The position numbers were made by a program, and so were the translations under genes. A stretch of 64,000 nucleotides of DNA from Cuneatibacter caecimuris (lineage in GTDB: Bacteria; Bacillota; Clostridia; Lachnospirales; Lachnospiraceae): the NCBI RefSeq assembly GCF_004216775.1, contig NZ_SGXF01000004.1, forward strand, positions 124,001-188,000. The letters are read 5' to 3'. Below the pieces are notes generated by a model. The model saw only the letters and a program-made list of their open reading frames with translations, was not told the DNA's origin and did no database searches. This document shows, in pieces, positions 29,411 through 38,082 of the stretch (within the stretch, counting starts at the first letter, position 1; the number at the start of each line of letters is the position of its first letter).

Positions 29411-30328
29411 ATGAGGGGCGAGGTACAAAATACGGTATATGAGGGGCGCGCCTGCTGCGCTCTGAGCTGCGGAAGCCTGCAGCTCAGAGTGGACCCGGCG
29501 GACGGCCTGAATATTTTCAGTGTTGTTTACAATGGGAGAGAAGTTGTAAAATTCCGCAGGGACAGATATGAGGAGGGGAGAACCTATGGGATCCCTATTC
29601 TCTATCCTACTCCCAACCGCACCAGGGATGACAGATTCACTTTCAATGAAATGGTGCATGAAACAGAAATGCACGGGCTGGTGAAGAAACATCCCTTTGA
29701 GGTGGTATCAATGGAGGCGGATGATGTAGGAGCAGTCCTTACAGGAAGAGTGGTGTTTGAACCAGGCAGCATTCTGTACAGACAGTTTCCATATAAGAGC
29801 GAACTGCAAATTACCATTCGGGTGGAAGCGGAGCAGTTTACATACTCTTACAGGGTGAAAAACAGAGATGACCTGCCTCTTCCATACGGTTTTGCCTTGC
29901 ATCCTTTTTTTGAGAAGCTGGGGCAGGATGTAGAGATGAGGGTTATGGCAGATTCCGTGATGGATGCCGGGGAAGATAAATTGCCTACCGGAGGGCTGAT
30001 TCCGGTGGAAGGGACAGAATTCGATCTGAGAACTTCCGTGCCGGTTAATGAGAGGGATCTGGACCATGTATATACTGGAATAACAGGGCAGCCCTGCGCC
30101 GTGGCTGAGTACGAGGATTTTTGCCTGGAACTGACGGCAGATCCCGTGTTCACGCACCTGGTGGTATTCACTCCTGAACAGGAATTTTTCTGTCTTGAAA
30201 ACCAGACATGTTCCACGGATGCGGCGAATATGTACAACAGAGGATTTAAAGAGTTGTCCAATCTGCAGATTGTGGAGCCGGGCGGAGAACAGGGCGGGTC
30301 CATTGTATTCCGGTTCGCGCCGGGATAA
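29411..30328 (+). CDS. aldose 1-epimerase family protein (galactose mutarotase-like)
   Basis: Predicted sugar anomer mutarotase of the beta-sandwich family. Conserved landmarks: the early GGLNIFSVVYNG-like turn, YGIPILYPTPNRTRDDRF, MHGLVKKHPFEV with the catalytic-type His, YGFALHPFFEKLG with the second His, and CLENQTCSTDAANM with the conserved acidic residue. 305 residues is normal. Probably co-transcribed with the DUF1858 gene (15-nt gap); followed by a strong terminator. The sugar is unknown. Confidence 0.87.
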   Translation: MRGEVQNTVYEGRACCALSCGSLQLRVDPADGLNIFSVVYNGREVVKFRRDRYEEGRTYGIPILYPTPNRTRDDRFTFNEMVHETEMHGLVKKHPFEVVSMEADDVGAVLTGRVVFEPGSILYRQFPYKSELQITIRVEAEQFTYSYRVKNRDDLPLPYGFALHPFFEKLGQDVEMRVMADSVMDAGEDKLPTGGLIPVEGTEFDLRTSVPVNERDLDHVYTGITGQPCAVAEYEDFCLELTADPVFTHLVVFTPEQEFFCLENQTCSTDAANMYNRGFKELSNLQIVEPGGEQGGSIVFRFAPG

Positions 30329-30355
30329 CGGCGAATTGAATAAAAATTATAAGCA

Positions 30356-30381
30356 AAAAGCATGCCGTCAGGCATGCTTTT
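30356..30381 (+). terminator. terminator of the aldose-epimerase gene
   Basis: Perfect 11-bp stem AAAAGCATGCC/GGCATGCTTTT with a 4-nt loop ending in four uridines; effective in either direction. Confidence 0.85.
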
Positions 30382-30425
30382 CGCGTTCAGAAACTTATAT
30401 TGATGAGTTGGGGAGGAACGCACTG

Positions 30426-30506
30426 ATGTATAAATATAATAATATTTACTACAGCACGGAGAGCACGTTCTCTCAGTTTAACACCCGGCTTATGATGTTA
30501 AACTGA
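30426..30506 (+). CDS. possible 26-residue small protein
   Basis: A short ORF, MYKYNNIYYSTESTFSQFNT followed by RLMMLN-stop, has a good GGGGAGGA ribosome site nine bases before its ATG. It lies alone in the 375-nt gap between a terminator and the DUF1275 gene. There is no recognised domain. The ribosome site is the only positive evidence, so it may be spurious; the remainder of the gap is AT-rich with no other feature. Confidence 0.3.
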   Translation: MYKYNNIYYSTESTFSQFNTRLMMLN

Positions 30507-30703
30507 TTATAGTTTAATAGATATGCGTAAAAATTTCAATAACGGTTTCAAAACACTATTCGACGTATTTCGACATTTGGTTACAGCCTCAAATATATAT
30601 AATTTTTTTGGGATAATTGCTGCTTTTCCTTGCAGATTGCAGCGGATTGTGATACATTTAATATAATAAAACAGTAGGAAAACATGTGGAGGAGGTGCGT
30701 ATA

Positions 30704-31372
30704 ATGAAGAAAACAAGAGATCAGAATTGGCAGATGTCTGATACTTACAGGATCGGCGTGTTGCTGGCGCTGGCAGGCGGCTTTTTGGACGCGTATACAT
30801 TTCTGTGCCGGGGCTATGCCTTTGCCAATGCCCAGACCGGCAATATCGTCCTGATGGGTATCCAGGCTGCGAGGGGGGAATGGGCGGGAGTCTTTTTTTA
30901 TCTGGTTCCGCTGGCTGCTTTTTTTGCAGGTATTCTTGTGGCTGAAATGATCAGAAAGCGTTATAAGATGAGCCAGTCTATCCATTGGCGGCAGCTGGTG
31001 GTAGTTCTGGAAATTTGTATTCTGGCTGTGGCCGCATGGATCCCGCAGGGAAATTGGAATATGGCGGCCAATGCCATGATTTCTTTTGTATGCGCCCTGC
31101 AGATAGAAAGTTTCCGGAAGATTAACGGAAATGCATTTGTAACCACACTCTGTACCAGCAATCTGCGCAGCGCTACAGAACTGCTGTACCAGGGAGTACA
31201 GAAGAAGGACCGGGGGCTTCTTACCCGCAGCATCCAGTACTTTGGAATACTTCTGTGCTTTGTGATGGGAGCGGTTGCGGGAGGTCTGCTGTCCATAGCG
31301 TTTGGCCTGCCGTCCGTGTTGTTTGTATGCGGGCTTTTGGCAGTGGCCTTTGGACTGATGTTTGTGAAGTAG
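30704..31372 (+). CDS. YoaK/DUF1275 family membrane protein
   Basis: Six-span membrane protein of the widespread YoaK family, function unknown. The hallmark is the first-helix region LLALAGGFLDAYTFLCRG followed by FANAQTGNIVLMGI; later VTTLCTSNLRSATELLYQ is also conserved. About 222 residues. GGAGG lies before the ATG at 30704, preferred over one 18 nt upstream. It is followed after 21 nt by the anchored unknown protein, so they may be co-transcribed. Confidence 0.88.
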   Translation: MKKTRDQNWQMSDTYRIGVLLALAGGFLDAYTFLCRGYAFANAQTGNIVLMGIQAARGEWAGVFFYLVPLAAFFAGILVAEMIRKRYKMSQSIHWRQLVVVLEICILAVAAWIPQGNWNMAANAMISFVCALQIESFRKINGNAFVTTLCTSNLRSATELLYQGVQKKDRGLLTRSIQYFGILLCFVMGAVAGGLLSIAFGLPSVLFVCGLLAVAFGLMFVK

Positions 31373-31393
31373 TATCCATGGGGAGGTGGAAGT

Positions 31394-32602
31394 ATGTTTT
31401 ATAAGCCGGGAATTGAGTATTTTTATAAGCAGCCTATTACGAAAAATAATAAGACATTATGGTATTTTATCCTGATTCTGGTAGTTTTGGTTGCATCGGT
31501 GGTGGGGATTGTTTATCTGGTAATATCTCTGATCAGCCATGAGGCCGATGGGCCGGAATGGCAGGGGTATTTCAGCCCGGGCAGCGGCCTCTGTTCTGTA
31601 AATGGCGATTATTATATGATCGCGGGCGGACAGGGATATCGATTTGACGGAGACAGTTTGGAACCGGCGGCTGCATTTGACGCGGAAGGGAAACTGGCAG
31701 GAACGCTCTCCGCAGATTCCGAACAGTTATATATCCTGGGATTTGAAGAAAATACGCTGTATTTTTATTCCCGAGGCCTGAATGATACAGAGTGGAAGCG
31801 GATGGGTGAAATCTGCCAGATGAAAGATGCAGATAAATCCAGAGCGGAGGCTTTCTATCACCGCGGATATTTGTACGCGGAAACTTATGATGAGACGGCA
31901 GAGCCTTATCTGTCCGCTGTTTACCGGATACGGGCTGACGGTAAGAAAAAAGCTGAATGTATCAGGGACAGCAGCGCCGGTTTTGTGGTGAGCATGGGCC
32001 CCGCGGGGATGCAGGCGTCCGGGGACCATTTGATTGTGGACTCCTATGATCTGAGACAGAAAAACAGCCGCTTTTTCCTGCAGGACTATACAAAAGTCGG
32101 AAAACAGCGGGTGAGAGAGCTCAGTTCAACCTTTGACGCCTCCTACTGTCTGGCGGGAGAAGAGCTGTATCAGGTTTTGGAAGTGACAGAGACGGACAGG
32201 GAATTGTCTGGCGACGGCGGAGTTTTGATTGAGGCTGGAAAGAGAGTTTTAACCAGAGTCAATATCAGTGAAGATGCAGATCCGCTTCAGTATTTTAAAT
32301 TGCTGGATGAAAACGAAGAATTTGGGAATGATTCCAGAATTTCCTGGGACGGCAAATATTTGTATATCGACAACCGGGGAACCGGATTGGAAAGCGGGCA
32401 GAGAAAGATCTTCATTTATACCCAGGATGGAAAAAGGATCAATGAGATTCCTGTGGAAAGAAGAGATGCGGAATGTTGTTTTGGAGATGAAAGGTATCTG
32501 ATATTGAGGGACGGCAATCAGGCGCTGTTTTGGGATAAGAAGCAGGCAGGAAATGGCGCTGGTCAGAATGTCTGGAAGGAAGTGGACATTGGGAAGCGTT
32601 AG
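31394..32602 (+). CDS. membrane-anchored protein with large extracytoplasmic domain, unknown
   Basis: 402 residues. After a short cytoplasmic tail there is a single strong membrane helix (about residues 22-47) followed by an extracytoplasmic region of about 350 residues. That region is built of repeated short strands with patterns such as NGDYYMIAGGQGYRFDGD, SEQLYILGFEENTLYFYSR and DGKYLYIDNRG, suggesting a beta-propeller. No catalytic motif was recognised. GGAGG precedes the ATG. It is not assigned to a named family here. Confidence 0.8.
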   Translation: MFYKPGIEYFYKQPITKNNKTLWYFILILVVLVASVVGIVYLVISLISHEADGPEWQGYFSPGSGLCSVNGDYYMIAGGQGYRFDGDSLEPAAAFDAEGKLAGTLSADSEQLYILGFEENTLYFYSRGLNDTEWKRMGEICQMKDADKSRAEAFYHRGYLYAETYDETAEPYLSAVYRIRADGKKKAECIRDSSAGFVVSMGPAGMQASGDHLIVDSYDLRQKNSRFFLQDYTKVGKQRVRELSSTFDASYCLAGEELYQVLEVTETDRELSGDGGVLIEAGKRVLTRVNISEDADPLQYFKLLDENEEFGNDSRISWDGKYLYIDNRGTGLESGQRKIFIYTQDGKRINEIPVERRDAECCFGDERYLILRDGNQALFWDKKQAGNGAGQNVWKEVDIGKR

Positions 32603-32618
32603 GCGTGAAGAAAGAGAA

Positions 32619-32645
32619 GCGGGAGTCCTATTTGGGATTCCCGCC
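32619..32645. terminator. bidirectional terminator overlapping the histidine-kinase 3' end
   Basis: GCGGGAGTCC pairs with GGGATTCCCGC across a short loop, followed by TTTTT on the plus strand. It ends the anchored-protein transcript; on the other strand it covers the last codons and stop of the kinase gene. Confidence 0.8.
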
Positions 32646-34064
32646 TTTTTCACGCCCGGCATTTGCCATCTGAAGAGTAAAAATAAATTCGCTGCCCACC
32701 CCTTCGGTGCTGATTACGTCAATGGTCTGATTGTGGGCCAGAATAATTTCTTTTGTGATGGAAAGACCCAGCCCTGTGCCCTTTTTATCCTTGCCCCGGG
32801 AGGGATCTGTTTTATAGAACCGGTCAAAGATCTTCCCCTGGCTTTCTCTGGGGATACCGGCGCCGGAATCCTTGACGGAGACAAATACTTTCCCGTAACG
32901 GTCTGTGGTGGAAATGGCTATGGAAGAATCCTGACGGCTGAATTTTATTGCGTTATCAATCAGATTATAAAGTACCTGCTGTATTTTGCCTATGTCCGCG
33001 GTGACGATGAGTTCTCTGGAGGAGGTGGTCAGGTCAAATGTAATTCCCTTTTTGCCGCATAGCCCTTCAAAAGCCGCGATGGTTTTTTTCACAACGTGGT
33101 TTATATCAAAATTGCTGTATTCCAGGAAAGCGCCTTTGCTGTCAAAGGTATTCAGGGTCAGAAGATTCTGCGTCAGCTTAGTAAGACGGTTGGTTTCATC
33201 CAGAACAATATTCAGGTATTTGTCCTGCAACTGTGGAGGAATTGTGCCGTCCTGGATGGCTTCGATATAACCTTTGATGGAGGTCAGCGGGGAACGGAAA
33301 TCGTGAGAAACATTTGCCACAAATTTTCTTTGGCTTTCTCCGGTATTGTTCAGCTCGCTGGCCATATATTTCAGAGTTGCGGAAAGATATCCCATTTCGT
33401 CGTGGGTGTGTACTCCCGGATCGTAGGTGAGATTTCCGGCAGCGTATTCGTTGGCAGCTTTGTTGATTTTCCGCAAAGGATTGTAAATAACAAAATGCAG
33501 TAAAATCAATATAACAAAGGACAGGGCAAATATAATCAATGAGATCAGATAGACAATGTTCATTGCTCCGTCCTGGGCGGCTTTGAGCTCAGAAACCGGG
33601 TAATGGAGAAGCACATAGGCGTTGGTATGGTACTGCCCTATCATCTGGCAGTAGACGCTGAGCTGTGGGGCCTCAAACATGCCGTAAAAATCACCGATTA
33701 CATAATATCTGCTGCCGCTGTCAATGGGATCAAAATCCGTTTCTTCAGGAACGTCCCTGTCCCTGGTGGAAAACAAAATCCGGCCCTTGTTGTCCATAAT
33801 CCAGATTTCTGCATTCATACAGCGGTCGACAGCATTGAGCTGCAGGCTCACGCCAGAAGTAAAATTTGTTTCAGAGCCGCTGTAGCTGGAACGGTAGCTG
33901 GAAGCGATGGCATTTGCCTCCTGATACATGAGTTCCCTCTGACGGTTCAATACATAGCGGTTACAGAGAAAAGAACCGATGGTGGCTACGGCCGCAAAGC
34001 CCAGCAGACCGAACAGCAGATATCCCAGAATAAATTTGGAATACAGTGTTTTGGTTTTTTTCAT
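32628..34064 (-). CDS. sensor histidine kinase
   Basis: Membrane sensor of a two-component system, 478 residues. A first membrane helix (about 10-33) is followed by an extracytoplasmic sensor of about 130 residues, a second helix (IVYLISLIIFALSFVILIL), and a HAMP linker (YNPLRKINKAANEYAAGNL). The phosphorylated His lies in NVSHDFRSPLTSIKGYIEA. The ATPase domain shows QQVLYNLIDNAIKFS, KDSGAGIP and GTGLGLSITKEI. The gene overlaps the upstream response regulator by four bases. The stimulus is unknown. Confidence 0.94.
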   Translation of the reverse strand: MKKTKTLYSKFILGYLLFGLLGFAAVATIGSFLCNRYVLNRQRELMYQEANAIASSYRSSYSGSETNFTSGVSLQLNAVDRCMNAEIWIMDNKGRILFSTRDRDVPEETDFDPIDSGSRYYVIGDFYGMFEAPQLSVYCQMIGQYHTNAYVLLHYPVSELKAAQDGAMNIVYLISLIIFALSFVILILLHFVIYNPLRKINKAANEYAAGNLTYDPGVHTHDEMGYLSATLKYMASELNNTGESQRKFVANVSHDFRSPLTSIKGYIEAIQDGTIPPQLQDKYLNIVLDETNRLTKLTQNLLTLNTFDSKGAFLEYSNFDINHVVKKTIAAFEGLCGKKGITFDLTTSSRELIVTADIGKIQQVLYNLIDNAIKFSRQDSSIAISTTDRYGKVFVSVKDSGAGIPRESQGKIFDRFYKTDPSRGKDKKGTGLGLSITKEIILAHNQTIDVISTEGVGSEFIFTLQMANAGREKGGNPK

Positions 34065-34759
34065 TTCTTTACCTCAAATTTGTATCCGATTCCCCAGACT
34101 GTGGAGATGGACCAGCGGTCATGGTCTTTGATTTTCTCCCTGAGCCTCTTAATATGTACGTCCACTGTTCTGGTATCTCCGATATATTCATAACCCCAGA
34201 TGTGATCCAAAAGCTGTTCTCTTGTAAACACCTGATTCGGGGAGGACGCCAGGAAATACAGAAGCTCCAGTTCTTTTGGAGGCATTTCCACAGAGTGGCC
34301 GCAATAAACCACGGAGTAATTTGTAAGATTAACTGTCAGGTCCGGATATTCAACAAACTGGCCTGTCTCTTCAATGGCGGGAGCTGCGGGGACTGTCCTG
34401 CGCAGCACTGCTTTCACCCGGGCCACAAGTTCCTTGGAATCGAAGGGTTTGATCATATAATCATCGGCCCCCAGTTCCAGTCCCAGCACCTTATCAAAGA
34501 TTTCTCCTTTTGCTGAAAGCATGATGATAGGAACGGACGAAGTGCGGCGAACTTCCCGGCATACCTGGTATCCGTCGATGCCCGGGAGCATCAGATCCAG
34601 AAGGATCAGCTCCGGGCGGAAGTCCGGAATGGCAGCCAGGGCAGCTTCCCCGTCATGTACAATCTGTGTGGAAAAGCATTCTTTCATCAGGTAAAGGGAT
34701 ATTAGTTCTGCGATGTTCTCATCATCGTCAACAATCAGGATCTTCTGTTTTTCTGCCAT
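34061..34759 (-). CDS. OmpR/PhoB-type response regulator
   Basis: DNA-binding partner of the adjacent kinase. The receiver domain has ILIVDDDENIAELI, phosphorylatable Asp in LILLDLMLPGIDG, and the conserved Lys in DDYMIKPFDSKEL. The C-terminal winged helix contains PPKELELLYFLASSPNQVFT and TVDVHIKRLREKI. 232 residues. Stop/start overlap with the kinase gene shows an operon. It lies 18 nt downstream of mutS2 and might be cotranscribed with it. Confidence 0.95.
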   Translation of the reverse strand: MAEKQKILIVDDDENIAELISLYLMKECFSTQIVHDGEAALAAIPDFRPELILLDLMLPGIDGYQVCREVRRTSSVPIIMLSAKGEIFDKVLGLELGADDYMIKPFDSKELVARVKAVLRRTVPAAPAIEETGQFVEYPDLTVNLTNYSVVYCGHSVEMPPKELELLYFLASSPNQVFTREQLLDHIWGYEYIGDTRTVDVHIKRLREKIKDHDRWSISTVWGIGYKFEVKK

Positions 34760-34777
34760 GGCTTTTCTGTCCTCCTG

Positions 34778-37189
34778 TTACTTAAATTCTACGATAGTCA
34801 CGCCGGTATCTCCCTCGCCGTAGTTGCCAAGGCGGAAAGATTTTACATATTTCAGTCTGCGCAGATGGTTATGGACGCCTGAACGCAGCGCTCCGGTCCC
34901 CCGGCCATGCACCACCCGCACCTGTTCCAGATGGGACAGATAGGCGTCGTCCAGATATTTATCCAGTTCCGGAATTGCTTCATCCACAGTCATGCCGATG
35001 AGATTTACTTCCGGAGAAATACTTGCAGATTTGTTCATGCGCATCTGGCTGGCGGAGCCTTTCTCCAGAGATTTTCCGGCGTACTTAGAGGCCAGTCCGG
35101 CCTGCTGTACTCCGTCTCCGGAAATGGTGGATTCCTGAACCGGTTCCAGGTCGTCCAGTTTTACCTTGGAGCGGAGAATACCCATCTGGACATAGAGCTC
35201 TCCTCTGGAATCCGGCAGAGAACTGACAGTCCCCTTTACATTCATGGACAGCACTTTAACTGCGTCCCCGATTTTTAATTCTTTGGGACTGACCTTTTTT
35301 TTGGGCTTCTGCGGTTTGCGCACAAGCTTGCTTTCCACTCCGGTAAGTTTTTCCCTTAAGCGGGTGCGCTCCTGTTCCAGAATCCGTCCGGTTTCTCCGT
35401 CGGAGGTATGCTTGTTGATCGTTTTGATTGTCTGGTCCGCAAAATCTTTGGCATCCTGAAGCACCTGGCGGGCTTTTTCATTGGCCTCTTCCAGAATCTT
35501 CGCTTTTTGAGATTCCAGCCGCTCTTCTCTGGCGGCCAGAGAGGATTTCAGGGAATCTGTCTCTTTGCGCAGCCGCTCCAGTTCCGCCTGTTCCTGTTCC
35601 ATGCGGATACGGGATTTTTCCAGGTTGCTGATCACATCTTCAAAACTTTCCGCTTCTGCGTCTATTCTCTTTTTCGCATCTTCAATAATATATTCCGGCA
35701 GCCCAAGTTTTCTGGAAATGGCAAAGGCATTGCTCTTTCCTGGAATGCCGATGAGCAGCCGGTAAGTTGGCCGCAGGGTCTCCACATCGAATTCGCAGCA
35801 GGCATTTTCCACGCCGGGCGTGGAAAGAGCAAAGATTTTCAACTCACTGTAGTGTGTTGTCGCCATTGCGCGCACCTGCATATTGTGCAGAAAGGACAGG
35901 ATAGAAATGGCGAGAGCCGCGCCTTCAGTGGGATCGGTTCCTGCCCCAAGTTCATCAAACAGCACAAGCGACCGGTCGTCCGCTTCCTCCAGTATGGAAA
36001 CAATGTTGGTCATATGGGAAGAAAATGTGCTGAGACTCTGTTCAATGCTTTGTTCGTCCCCGATGTCTGCGTACACTTCTGTAAACAGGGCCAGTTCAGA
36101 GCCGTCAAAAGCCGGGATATGAAGGCCTGCCTGCCCCATGAGGGTAAACAGCCCCACTGTTTTTAATGAAACGGTTTTACCCCCTGTATTAGGGCCGGTG
36201 ACAATCAGGAGATCAAATTCTTTTCCCAGGTGGATGTCGATAGGGACTACTTTATCCCCCGGAAGCAAGGGATGCCGGCCTTTTTTGATATTAATATAAC
36301 CTCTGTCATTAAACAGGGGGGCGCTTGCTTTCTGCACTTTCGCCAGCGATGCCTTTGCAAAAATAAAATCCAGTTCAGTCAGGATATTCAGGTCCTCCTG
36401 CAGTTCTTCCTCATGCTGGGCTGCCAGCTCGCTCAAAGCCGCCAGAATCACCTCAATTTCTTTCTGCTCTTTGATTTCCAGCTCCCGCAGTTCATTATTC
36501 AGTTTGACTACAGCCATGGGTTCCACAAAGACAGTGGAGCCGCTGGAACTCTGATCATGGATCATGCCGGCTACCTGGCTGCGGTATTCGTTTTTGACGG
36601 GCACGCAGTAGCGCCCGTTTCGCATGGTGATGACAGCATCCTGCAGGTAAGCGCGGGAGGAGTTCAGCATGGAATTGAGCTGGCTGTGGATTTTTTCATT
36701 TGCCAGCGCCATGCTCCGGCGGATGGACCTGAGGGCCGGGCTGGCGTCATCGCTGATATCTTCTTCGGAGATAATACACCGGTCGATCTCTCTTCCCAGA
36801 GCGGAAATCGTCTGTAGGGACTGGAATTTTTCATCCAGGCTGTCATATTCTTCTTCCGGAAGATCGCGGCAGCCGAAGGACCGGGCTCTGGCGGCTACAC
36901 GAAGAACCGCGTTGATCCGCAGCAGTTCCGGAGCTCCCAGGGAGCTGCCTACATGAAGACGCATCAGCGTGTCCCTGATATCTTTCACACCGGAAAAAGA
37001 AACAGAACCCCGGCTTAGGATACGTTTCAGCGCGTCTTCCGTCTCCTTTTGGGCTTTTTTAATAGATTCCAGTGAATCCATGGGCACAAGGGCAAGGCAG
37101 GCTTCCCGTCCCATAGGGGTGGTTGCATGCTGTGCTAGTTGATCTGTTATTTTATGGTACTCCAGTACCCGTAATGCTTTTTCGTTCAT
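34778..37189 (-). CDS. mutS2: MutS2 (endonuclease MutS2/RqcU) with Smr domain
   Basis: MutS-family ATPase without the mismatch-recognition domain; known roles are suppression of recombination and, in Bacillus, splitting of collided ribosomes. It has the MutS core with Walker A GPNTGGKTVSLKT, LFDELGAGTDPTEG (Walker B), a long coiled coil with Glu/Lys-rich helices (about 500-630), a KOW-like region and a C-terminal Smr domain (VRVVHGRGTGALRSGVHNHL). 803 residues is standard. A normal housekeeping gene. Confidence 0.96.
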   Translation of the reverse strand: MNEKALRVLEYHKITDQLAQHATTPMGREACLALVPMDSLESIKKAQKETEDALKRILSRGSVSFSGVKDIRDTLMRLHVGSSLGAPELLRINAVLRVAARARSFGCRDLPEEEYDSLDEKFQSLQTISALGREIDRCIISEEDISDDASPALRSIRRSMALANEKIHSQLNSMLNSSRAYLQDAVITMRNGRYCVPVKNEYRSQVAGMIHDQSSSGSTVFVEPMAVVKLNNELRELEIKEQKEIEVILAALSELAAQHEEELQEDLNILTELDFIFAKASLAKVQKASAPLFNDRGYINIKKGRHPLLPGDKVVPIDIHLGKEFDLLIVTGPNTGGKTVSLKTVGLFTLMGQAGLHIPAFDGSELALFTEVYADIGDEQSIEQSLSTFSSHMTNIVSILEEADDRSLVLFDELGAGTDPTEGAALAISILSFLHNMQVRAMATTHYSELKIFALSTPGVENACCEFDVETLRPTYRLLIGIPGKSNAFAISRKLGLPEYIIEDAKKRIDAEAESFEDVISNLEKSRIRMEQEQAELERLRKETDSLKSSLAAREERLESQKAKILEEANEKARQVLQDAKDFADQTIKTINKHTSDGETGRILEQERTRLREKLTGVESKLVRKPQKPKKKVSPKELKIGDAVKVLSMNVKGTVSSLPDSRGELYVQMGILRSKVKLDDLEPVQESTISGDGVQQAGLASKYAGKSLEKGSASQMRMNKSASISPEVNLIGMTVDEAIPELDKYLDDAYLSHLEQVRVVHGRGTGALRSGVHNHLRRLKYVKSFRLGNYGEGDTGVTIVEFK

Positions 37190-37208
37190 ATCTTCTCCTG
37201 TTTATAAT

Positions 37209-37904
37209 CTATAAAACATCTATTTTTTCTGTACAAGTGTCGCCTGCGTCATTTTTTCTGATACGGATCACAAATGGGAATTGATCATATTTCACGCAGA
37301 GGTGGAAATCTTCTTTAGGAAATACATCCTGTCTGTCCGGATCAAAAAAATGCGTCCCCCCGTCATACCGGAGATTTGAAATCCCGCGGCTGATATTGAA
37401 TGGCTGCTGTTTCAGCAGGCTTTTGATATATTCCGCACAGAGATAATCCTCTTTTGCCCTGCGCCTGCCGCCTACCCCCATACAGACCAGGGATACTGTT
37501 TCAGGATTTTTTGCGCGGATATACTGGGCGACAGCCGAGGCATTGACAAGGCTGCCTGTAATAATTTCTTCAGCGCCATGTGCATTGGCAATTCCTTGGG
37601 TTCCTGCGCTGGTGGTATGGATTACCTTTTTCCCGCGAATGGGAAAATTTATAATGGCAGAAGGAGAGTTGCCAAAATCAAAACCGGCGCACTTTTTACC
37701 CTTTCGTTCACCGGCCAGCAGACTGCCGGGATATTTTTCACGATATTGATAGGCTTTTTCCAGCGTGTCCACGGGAAATATGGTTTCAGCTCCAAGTGCA
37801 TAGAGATAGCATTCCAGCGAAAAAGCGCGGAAAACATCTATAATTACGGTGAGTCCTGAAGCGGCTCTGGCGCCCTCCAGCAGGTGCAGGATTTGGATAT
37901 TCAT
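37209..37904 (-). CDS. ComB-family 2-phosphosulfolactate phosphatase-like protein
   Basis: Family first described as coenzyme-M biosynthesis enzyme ComB but widespread in bacteria that lack the pathway. Motifs: TVIIDVFRAFSLECYL, GSLLAGERKGKKCAGFDFGN, and THTTSAG-like HTTSAGTQGIANA; the metal-binding acidic residues of VCMGVGGRRRAKED are present. 231 residues from the ATG at 37904, which has AGGAG eight bases upstream. The true substrate in this organism is unknown. It is next to mutS2 on the same strand. Confidence 0.85.
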   Translation of the reverse strand: MNIQILHLLEGARAASGLTVIIDVFRAFSLECYLYALGAETIFPVDTLEKAYQYREKYPGSLLAGERKGKKCAGFDFGNSPSAIINFPIRGKKVIHTTSAGTQGIANAHGAEEIITGSLVNASAVAQYIRAKNPETVSLVCMGVGGRRRAKEDYLCAEYIKSLLKQQPFNISRGISNLRYDGGTHFFDPDRQDVFPKEDFHLCVKYDQFPFVIRIRKNDAGDTCTEKIDVL

Positions 37905-38082
37905 GATTAGACTCCTGTTATTTTTTTGGGAAATAGCTGCTGAGCACATTATATCACAATTTTTTGTGCAGACCTAGTAGATATCTGTGGATTTTGATAA
38001 AAAAAGCTTCCCTTTCGGCAGCAATTCCATTATAATAGGTTTGGTGTATATCATTTCGGCAGGACCGGCAGAGGTGAATGGT

